DNA of 64,000 bases, taken from assembly GCF_014205225.1 (NCBI RefSeq), contig NZ_JACHNB010000001.1, forward strand, positions 7,483,501 through 7,547,500, written 5' to 3'. Source of the DNA: Actinoplanes octamycinicus (GTDB lineage: Bacteria > Actinomycetota > Actinomycetes > Mycobacteriales > Micromonosporaceae). The translations under genes and the position numbers were made by a program. Shown in pieces: positions 38,082 to 44,439 of this stretch. The notes beneath the pieces were generated by a model. That model was not told where the DNA came from, searched no databases, and saw only the letters and a program-made list of their open reading frames with translations. The first letter of the stretch is position 1; each line of letters begins with the position of its first letter.

Positions 38082-38108
38082 CTGGAGAACCTCTGCAGCG
38101 GCGGTGGA
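38082..38108 (-). promoter_or_regulatory. SARP-like box for the SnoaL-GNAT unit
   Basis: CTGGA (38082), CTGCA (38093), GTGGA (38104) on the plus strand, 11-base period; TCCAC, TGCAG, TCCAG in transcription direction toward 38059. Marks the likely right edge of the SARP regulon. Confidence 0.5.
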
Positions 38109-38120
38109 GGCGCCGGGCGG

Positions 38121-39344
38121 TCAGTCCCAGGCGACCGTCTCCACCCCGGGCAGCTCGGGCACAGCACTGCGGTCCTCCCGGGCCAGCAGCTCCAGCAGGG
38201 AGCTGGCCTCCTGCACGGTGACCAGGCGGCCCAGCGAGCGCTGGGTGGCCGGGTCCGGGGTCTCCAGCCAGAGCCCACCGTCCTCGGTGCACTCCACCTG
38301 GATCACCGCGTCCGAGCGGGAGGTGAAGACCGCCCAGTTGCCCGGCGTCCGCAGGATCTGGTGGTCCAGGCGGGCCACGCAGCTATCCAGCGTGTCCATC
38401 CGGGGCAGCGACGCCCAGCCGTGGTCCTCGGTCTGGTAGCGCATCTCCAGCACGTCCACCTCCGGCGTCCCCGGGGCGACGGTGACCAGGCCGGTCCGGT
38501 CGTCGCCGCCGTCACCCAGGAAGATCGGGCCGAGCCGGGCCCACAGCTCGTGCCGCGGCAGGTCGACCGGTGTCGCGGTGCCGTCCGGGAAGGTCAGGGT
38601 GCCGACGCCGCGGTCCCACTCGCGGCGCAGGACCACGACGTGACCGGCCATGCTGCGGACCTCGACGCGGACCCCGGACGGGCCGTCCGGGGCGACCCGG
38701 GTCAGCATCCGCTCGGCGTGCCACGGGTGGAACCGCTCCGAACGGCGCATCACGCCGCCCGGCCAGTCGTCGAGCAGGCGGGCGTCGGCGCGGGGCACCG
38801 GCTGGCGGTTCCAGTCGTCGAGGTGATGGGCCAGGCCGGTGCCGCGGGACGAGCTGGCCGTCGCGAAGGCCTCCGGGGACTCGCCGGGGAGGATCTCGCT
38901 GTGGTGCACGGCCACCACGGTGACGGCCCGCGCCTCCCACTCGTCGTTGCGACCCCGTTCCTGCCCGCCCTTGTCCTGGCCGTCCTTCTCCCTGTCCTTG
39001 TCCCGCCCGCCCTCGTCCTGCCCGCCCTCGTCCTGCTCGCCGACGGGTCCCAGCACGAGCGCCCGGTCGAGGCGCAGGCCAGGGACGTCGATGGGAACCG
39101 GCTGCACCGTCGCGGCCGGGACCGCGGGCACATCCAGCAGGGCCCGAGCCACGTCCTCGCGGAACGAGCCGGCCCCCGCCTGCAGCACCGTGACCTGCCC
39201 GTCGCGCACCCGGTGCACCGTCGTCAGCACCCCGCCCGGCAGCCGCACCGTGTCGACGAGCACGGTGTGCTCCCCGATCCGCTCCTGCCGCGGCTCGCGC
39301 CGCCGCGCCTTCCGGATCCGCTCGACGATCTCCTCATCGGTCAT
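38121..39344 (-). CDS. Unknown protein, Imm1-like C-terminus possible
   Basis: 407 residues, not recognised with certainty. N-terminus charged (RKARRREPRQERIGEHTVLVD), residues about 102-132 are a low-complexity Gly/Asp/Glu/Lys/Gln tract, and the C-terminal part (LDHQILRTPGNWAVFTSRSD, GGLWLETPDPA) is faintly like Imm1-type immunity domains. ATG start at 39344. No obvious partner toxin beside it. Lies outside the polyketide cluster. Confidence 0.55.
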   Translation of the reverse strand: MTDEEIVERIRKARRREPRQERIGEHTVLVDTVRLPGGVLTTVHRVRDGQVTVLQAGAGSFREDVARALLDVPAVPAATVQPVPIDVPGLRLDRALVLGPVGEQDEGGQDEGGRDKDREKDGQDKGGQERGRNDEWEARAVTVVAVHHSEILPGESPEAFATASSSRGTGLAHHLDDWNRQPVPRADARLLDDWPGGVMRRSERFHPWHAERMLTRVAPDGPSGVRVEVRSMAGHVVVLRREWDRGVGTLTFPDGTATPVDLPRHELWARLGPIFLGDGGDDRTGLVTVAPGTPEVDVLEMRYQTEDHGWASLPRMDTLDSCVARLDHQILRTPGNWAVFTSRSDAVIQVECTEDGGLWLETPDPATQRSLGRLVTVQEASSLLELLAREDRSAVPELPGVETVAWD

Positions 39345-39388
39345 CCGCCTATTTGATCAACTCGCTCCACCCGGCCCGGCACAAGCCC

Positions 39389-39451
39389 CGCCATGTCCTG
39401 CTGCCGCCCCGCCGTGTCCTACTGCTGCACCGCCGCGTCCTACTGCTGCGC
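39389..39451. repeat. Three 21-bp imperfect tandem repeats
   Basis: Units begin CGCCATGTCCTGCTGC (39389), CGCCGTGTCCTACTGC (39410), CGCCGCGTCCTACTGC (39431). The last unit contains the LysE stop codon, so the array extends from that gene into the gap. It looks like a slippage product. Confidence 0.7.
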
Positions 39452-40057
39452 CGCGAGCCGGAGACCCAGCGCGATCAGCAGGCCGCCGGTCGCGGTGTCG
39501 ATCCGCCGCCGCAGGTTCCGCCGGTGCCGCAGCCATCCGCCGAGGCGACCGGCGAACACGCCCACTCCCCCGTCGATCAGGAACTCCAGCACGATCAGGA
39601 TCGCGCCGAGCGCGACGAATTGCACCCACACGGCGCCCAGCGCCGGATCGACGAACTGCGGCAGGAACGCCACCGAGAAGGCGATCATCTTCGGGTTCGA
39701 CAGATTGGTCAGGACCCCATTGAGGTACGCCCGGCGCCCGTCTCCCCCGCCCGCCATGATCAGGTCGCCGCGCCGCCGGATCATCTGCACGCCCAGGAAG
39801 GCGAGGTAGACCGCACCCGCCTGCCGCAGCGCGGTGAACGCCCCGGGCACCGCGGTGAACAGCGCGCTCAGCCCGGCCGCGGCGACCAGCACGTGGATCG
39901 CCTCGCTGGTGGCGATCCCGGCGGTGGCGAGCAGACCGGCGCGCGGGCCGCCGCGCATCCCGCAACCGAGGACGAACAGCATGTCCGGCCCGGGCGCGAG
40001 AGTCGCGACGATCGTGGTGACGGTGAAGGCGGCGAGCAGATGCGGATCGAGAGGCAC
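39440..40057 (-). CDS. LysE-family amino acid exporter
   Basis: 205 residues, five to six membrane helices. LysE/RhtB features ATLAPGPDMLFVLGCGMRGG and NGVLTNLSNPKMIAFSVAFLPQF. GTG start (MPLDPHLL); upstream frame to 40567 is antisense of the LysR gene. Divergent from a LysR regulator in the classic lysE-lysG layout, so export of a basic amino acid induced by that regulator is likely. Confidence 0.9.
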   Translation of the reverse strand: MPLDPHLLAAFTVTTIVATLAPGPDMLFVLGCGMRGGPRAGLLATAGIATSEAIHVLVAAAGLSALFTAVPGAFTALRQAGAVYLAFLGVQMIRRRGDLIMAGGGDGRRAYLNGVLTNLSNPKMIAFSVAFLPQFVDPALGAVWVQFVALGAILIVLEFLIDGGVGVFAGRLGGWLRHRRNLRRRIDTATGGLLIALGLRLAAQQ

Positions 40058-40127
40058 CCGGCCAACCTGCCACGCCCGGGAGCCCTGGCGGAATGCATGC
40101 TCGCATCGCTCAGCATAGGGTTCCCTT

Positions 40128-41108
40128 ATGCTCGACCCCCGCCGTCTCAGCCTGCTGCGTGACGTCGCCGCCACCGGGACCATCGCCGGCGCCGCCACCC
40201 GGGCCGGCTGCACCGCGGCGGCCGCCTCCCAGCAGCTGTCCGCTCTGGAGCGCGACGTCGGCGTCCCGCTGCTGGAGCGCTCGGCGCGCAGCGTCCGGCT
40301 CACCGAGGCCGGCCGGGTCCTCGCCGAGCAGGCCGAGCCGGTGCTGGCCTCGCTCGCCGAGGCGGAGCGGGCGGTGCGCCAGGTGGCCGGCCTGCGCGGC
40401 GGCACGATCCGGGTGGCCGCGTTCGCCACCGCGGCGATCAGCTTCACCGTCCCGGCACTGACCGCGTTCCGCCGGTGCCACCCGGAGGTCGAAGTGCGAT
40501 TCACCGAACTGGAGTCGGACGAGGCGCTGCCGCGGGTCCGCTCCGGCGACATCGACCTGGCAGTCACCCACGACTACGCCCCGCTGACCCGTCCCGACCT
40601 GCGCGGGCTCAGCCAGCGCCCCCTCTACCGCGAGCCGATGCTGCTCGCCGTCCCCCGCACCTCGCTACCCGCCACATCCCAGGCCGGCCCAACCGCCGAG
40701 CCCCGCACCCCGCTGGCCGCCGAACCGCAGGCCGGGCTGCGCGCTGGGCCGCCGCCGGTGTCGCTGGCCGACTTCGCCGGCGCCGACTGGGTGGCCGCGC
40801 TGACCAGCACCGGTTTCCAGGCCGCCACCGAGATGGCCTGCCGGGCCGCCGGGTTCGAGCCGCGGATCAACGTGCGGGTGCACAGCTATCCGATGGTGCT
40901 GGCCATGGTCGCCGCCGGATTCGGCGTCTCGCTGGTGCCCCAGCTCGCCGCCACACCCCAGCGCGGCGTCATCTACCTGCCGATCAGCCACCCGGAGGGC
41001 CTGGCCCGGCAGATCCACGCCACCACCCGGACCGGCGGCCGCTCCGCCGCCGTCCAGCACCTCCTGCGCTGCCTGACCGAGGCCCTCGGCAAACGAGCCG
41101 GCCGATAG
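40128..41108 (+). CDS. LysR-family transcriptional regulator
   Basis: 326 residues. N-terminal helix-turn-helix (TIAGAATRAGCTAAAASQQLSALE), effector domain from residue 90. An Ala/Pro/Gly insertion at about 180-205 (ATSQAGPTAEPRTPLAAEPQ) is low complexity. A TAGGGT hexamer at 40116-40121 places transcription start at or next to the ATG. Probably controls the divergent exporter. Confidence 0.9.
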   Translation: MLDPRRLSLLRDVAATGTIAGAATRAGCTAAAASQQLSALERDVGVPLLERSARSVRLTEAGRVLAEQAEPVLASLAEAERAVRQVAGLRGGTIRVAAFATAAISFTVPALTAFRRCHPEVEVRFTELESDEALPRVRSGDIDLAVTHDYAPLTRPDLRGLSQRPLYREPMLLAVPRTSLPATSQAGPTAEPRTPLAAEPQAGLRAGPPPVSLADFAGADWVAALTSTGFQAATEMACRAAGFEPRINVRVHSYPMVLAMVAAGFGVSLVPQLAATPQRGVIYLPISHPEGLARQIHATTRTGGRSAAVQHLLRCLTEALGKRAGR

Positions 41109-41158
41109 CAGCCCTATTCGCTCCGCACGCGGAAGTCCCCGCCGCGCATCGAGCCCGG

Positions 41159-41647
41159 TCAGCGCGGCTGTTCGGGCGGGCGCAGGTCGAGTGACATGCG
41201 CAGGCCCGTGCCGAGTGCGGTGCGGGTTCGAGCGACCTCGACGAAGCCGGCGGCGTGGTAGAACGCCAGGGCGTGCGAGTTGCCGGTCACCCACATGCGC
41301 CGGTGACCGGTTTCGCGGGCGGTGCCGGCGAGCCGCTCGACCAGGAGGCGGGCGATGCCGCGGCGACGCTGGTCCGGATCGACGAACAGATCCTCCAACT
41401 CCGGGCCGTCGTCCTCGCCGGGCGCGACGGTGGCGAACCCGACCACCTTGCCGTCGAGCACCGCGACCAGCGTGCGTCCGTCGGCGACGCCGTCACCGGC
41501 GAAGACCAGGAACTCCGGGCGGGCCAGCAGCAACGGGGCGTCGCCGGCGTTGGACAGCGACGCCGCGCGGTACACCTCCCGCAGCGCCGGAAGGTCAGCC
41601 GCCACCGCGGTGCGAATCGCCGGAACCACCTTGCCGGGGTCGCTCAT
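41159..41647 (-). CDS. GNAT-family N-acetyltransferase
   Basis: 162 residues. Acetyl-CoA loop DPDQRRRGIARLLVERL and C-terminal HALAFYHAAGFVEVARTR are typical of GNAT. Start ATG (MSDPGKV) with GGAGTGGGCGG; the frame to 41737 is upstream noise. Substrate unknown. Confidence 0.9.
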   Translation of the reverse strand: MSDPGKVVPAIRTAVAADLPALREVYRAASLSNAGDAPLLLARPEFLVFAGDGVADGRTLVAVLDGKVVGFATVAPGEDDGPELEDLFVDPDQRRRGIARLLVERLAGTARETGHRRMWVTGNSHALAFYHAAGFVEVARTRTALGTGLRMSLDLRPPEQPR

Positions 41648-41744
41648 CCGCCCACTCCAACAGCACCCGTGGTGACCGTCAAACCTTTTTGCTCCACCTG
41701 TCGCTGCCGTTGAGCCGCCTCCTGGCCGTCTCCACACTGGGACC

Positions 41745-42377
41745 GTGAGCGTCAGAGAGGTCTACCTGGAGTCGGCCGCGATCACCGCGACCCTGCTGGC
41801 CCATCCGACCGTGGTGGCGCGATGGGAAGCGCCGAGTTCGCTGGCCAGACTCCGGGTCGGCGGCCTCACCGCCCACCTGGCCGGCCAGATCACCCAGGTG
41901 CCACCGGTCCTCGACGCGCCGGCCGTCGACGAACGGCTCTCGCTGACGGAGCACTTCGCCAGGTCGACGTGGCTCGATGGCGACCTGGACAGCGAGGTCA
42001 ACAACTACATCCGCCGGGCCGCCGAGGAACAGGCGGCCGCCGGTGCCGCTCCCCTGCTCGACGCGGTTGCCGTCGCCCTCGCCGACCTGCGCAAGCGGCT
42101 ACCCGCCGAACCGCCCGACCGGGTGATCCAACTCCCTTGGGGCCCGTGGTCCCTGTCGCTGGACGACTACCTGGTCACCCGTTTGCTGGAGTTGGCCGTG
42201 CACTGCGACGACCTGGCCACCAGTCTCGGAGTCCCCACCCCGGCCTTTCCCCGGACCTGGTTCGACACGGTGATCAGCGTGCTCTGCGGGCTGGCCACCG
42301 AACGGCACGGCCAGACCGCCCTCCTCCGCGCCCTCAGCCGAGCGGAACGAGCCCCGCGAACCATCACCGCTCTCTGA
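41745..42377 (+). CDS. Mycothiol-dependent maleylpyruvate isomerase-like (DinB-fold) protein
   Basis: 210 residues. DinB-like helical bundle with LRVGGLTAHLAGQIT and LLELAVHCDDLATSLG, whose His/Asp residues are metal ligands in the MDMPI family. GTG start without a Shine-Dalgarno. Likely a mycothiol-dependent detoxification or isomerase enzyme, marking an actinobacterium. Confidence 0.75.
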   Translation: MSVREVYLESAAITATLLAHPTVVARWEAPSSLARLRVGGLTAHLAGQITQVPPVLDAPAVDERLSLTEHFARSTWLDGDLDSEVNNYIRRAAEEQAAAGAAPLLDAVAVALADLRKRLPAEPPDRVIQLPWGPWSLSLDDYLVTRLLELAVHCDDLATSLGVPTPAFPRTWFDTVISVLCGLATERHGQTALLRALSRAERAPRTITAL

Positions 42378-42503
42378 GCGACTGCGCATCCCTCTCCCGC
42401 CGTGGCTCACCCGGGACGACTTCGGCCGTCGGCGGGCGGTAGGCCCGGGTCTGCCGAAATGGTCATCCGGGCGCGCTCGTCGGCGGGCAGTAGCATCGCG
42501 GCC

Positions 42504-42542
42504 ATGACGAACGAGAAAGGCGCTCGGCGCCTGAACCGGTGA
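42504..42542 (+). CDS. 12-codon upstream ORF overlapping the HEAT-like gene
   Basis: ATG at 42504 encodes MTNEKGARRLNR and ends in TGA that overlaps the GTG of the next gene (GTGA). A TAGCAT hexamer at 42491-42496 would place the transcript start right at this ATG. It could couple translation of the large gene or simply be chance. Confidence 0.3.
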   Translation: MTNEKGARRLNR

Positions 42543-44359
42543 GCGCGCGGCTACCCGGGGAGTGGGCCTGGCTGGACGCTGCGCTCACCTCCGGGACGGC
42601 GGGCGTCCCGGGTGACCCGGTTCGGTCACGGATCTTCGACGAGGTCCGGGCCGAGCGGGACGGGGCGACGGCGGGGCGGGTGCTGTGGTGGACGGGCACG
42701 GGGCTTCCCGGCGTACGCGAAACTGTTTTTGATCTTCTTGATGGGCTGGTGTCGGCGCATCGTGAGTGGCCGGCCGCAGCGGAGGTTGCCGAGCGGGCGC
42801 TGACCGGAAGCGATCAGCGCGTGGCGTGGACTGCGGCGCGCATCCTGGCCGCTGCGGGCGGGCGTCAGCGGGTGGTGCGGGTGCTGAGCGCCGCGACCGA
42901 TCCGGTGGTTCGGGCGGCGCTGGTGGATCGGTTGCGGGACGACGTCGATCCGCGGTTCCGGTCGGATCCGGAGCCGGCGGTCCGGCTGCTGGCCAACGTC
43001 GCCGCGCTGCACCACGCCGAACCGGCCGAGTGGGCGGCGCTGGACGCGGCGGTCCTCGCCGACCTGGAGGCGGCCGATCGCGTGCTGCGCGGGAGCTGGT
43101 GGACCGCCGGGGAGCGGTGGGCGGCGGCGCTGGTCGCCCGCGACCGGGAGGACGACTGCGCCGCGTGGGCCGCTCGGTTGTCCGGGCTGAACAGGGTGTA
43201 CTTCGCCCGCGAGGCGCTGCGGGAGTGGAGGGCCGCGCCCGGCCGGATAGCGCCCTTGCTGGCCGGAATGCTCGCCGGGAAGCCCTCGACAGCCGCGCGG
43301 AAGCCAGGCGACGAGTCGTCAGCGGCACAGACGGAGGCGGCGCGGACGGCGGCGGCGCGGACGGCGGCGGCGCGGACGGCGGCGGCACAGACGGCGGCGG
43401 CACAGACGGCGGCGGCGCGGACGGCGGCGGCGCGGACGCTGATGACGTCGCTGGCGGCGACTCGACTGGCGGCCGAGGCGCTGCTGGCGATCGTTGATGA
43501 CCCGGAACTCGGGGCGGCGGCCACGGTCGCTCTGGGCACAGCCGGTGATCTGCGGGTGGTCAGCCGACTGGTCCGGATGATGGAGTCCGGGCCGGACGAG
43601 CCCGGCCTGCTCGGGGCGCTCCTGGCGGTGGTTCGGGCGGGAGCCGATCCGGCGGAGTTGGTGGACGCAGCCCGGCGAATGCTCGCGACCGATAGTGATC
43701 GGTACACGGTGCTGCGGGTGCTGGCCGCGTTCGGTCCGGCGGCAGCGGCCGCGGTGCCCGACCTGATCGCTCATCTCCCGGAGTCAGCATTCGCCCTGGA
43801 GCGGATCGGGCCGGCCGCCGCGGCGGCGGCACCGGCACTCCGGGAGCATGCGGCGCACCAGAATGCCGCGGTGGCCCGTGCGCTGCTGGTGATCACCGGC
43901 GATCGGGTGGCGGCGGACGACTATCTCGCCGGGCGGGCCGAGTCGCCGGGCCGGGGCCGGACCGAGGCCGCCGTGCTGAGCTGCCTCGCCGAGCACGGTC
44001 CCGGCGGGCTCACCGAGCGCCAGCACCGGCAACTGCGGAACCTCTTCGAACGGCCCGGCCGCACCCAGTTGGAGACGGCCGGCGCGATCTGGCGGCACGA
44101 GGGCCCGGCCGCGGCCGCCGAACTGCTGGCGGCGCTGCCCCACTATCTCGGCGACGACTTCTACGCCGTCCCGGCGCTGCGGGTCCTCGGGGCGATGGGC
44201 GCGCACGCCCGGCCGATCCTGCCGCTGCTCGACAGCATCGCGACCGGCCGGCACCGGGTGCACATGAACAACGGTGGCCCGGACGACGAGTTGCGCGGGG
44301 ACGAGGTGCTGCTCGCGGCGGTGCTGGCGGCTTGTGAACACATCATCAACGCCAAGTAA
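42539..44359 (+). CDS. HEAT-repeat-like protein with 15-bp minisatellite
   Basis: 606 residues, Ala-rich alpha-helical repeats resembling HEAT/ARM (AARILAAAGGRQRVVRVLSAA, AAATVALGTAGDLRVVSRLV). Residues about 264-300 are seven copies of [RQ]TAAA encoded by a 15-bp tandem repeat, likely a flexible or helical spacer subject to slippage. No enzyme motif found; a scaffold role is usual for such proteins. GTG start overlaps the stop of a short upstream ORF; no other ribosome site. Confidence 0.75.
   Translation: MSARLPGEWAWLDAALTSGTAGVPGDPVRSRIFDEVRAERDGATAGRVLWWTGTGLPGVRETVFDLLDGLVSAHREWPAAAEVAERALTGSDQRVAWTAARILAAAGGRQRVVRVLSAATDPVVRAALVDRLRDDVDPRFRSDPEPAVRLLANVAALHHAEPAEWAALDAAVLADLEAADRVLRGSWWTAGERWAAALVARDREDDCAAWAARLSGLNRVYFAREALREWRAAPGRIAPLLAGMLAGKPSTAARKPGDESSAAQTEAARTAAARTAAARTAAAQTAAAQTAAARTAAARTLMTSLAATRLAAEALLAIVDDPELGAAATVALGTAGDLRVVSRLVRMMESGPDEPGLLGALLAVVRAGADPAELVDAARRMLATDSDRYTVLRVLAAFGPAAAAAVPDLIAHLPESAFALERIGPAAAAAAPALREHAAHQNAAVARALLVITGDRVAADDYLAGRAESPGRGRTEAAVLSCLAEHGPGGLTERQHRQLRNLFERPGRTQLETAGAIWRHEGPAAAAELLAALPHYLGDDFYAVPALRVLGAMGAHARPILPLLDSIATGRHRVHMNNGGPDDELRGDEVLLAAVLAACEHIINAK
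43326..43440 (+). repeat. 15-bp minisatellite, seven units and a partial
   Basis: Unit CGCGGACGGCGGCGG or CACAGACGGCGGCGG from 43326 (first unit has one change) to 43430 plus 10 bases. Period is a multiple of three, so copy-number change keeps the reading frame. Confidence 0.9.
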
Positions 44360-44362
44360 CTC

Positions 44363-44384
44363 ATCGCAAGGTGTCGATTACTGA
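44363..44384 (+). promoter_or_regulatory. 22-nt conserved element, copy 1
   Basis: ATCGCAAGGTGTCGATTACTGA lies 55 bases before the protease GTG. It matches the element at 52832-52853 at 18 of 22 positions, and both lie at the same distance from a start codon. No known consensus recognised; possibly an alternative sigma factor or activator site. Confidence 0.5.
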
Positions 44385-44439
44385 TCGCCATGCGGCTAAC
44401 ATCCACAAGGGTCGAATCGATGCCTGTCTTTGGGGGGCT

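Noticed and set aside
43326..43440. Repeat array as a CRISPR
   Set aside because: Units are 15 bp, directly adjacent with no spacers, and in frame within a gene.
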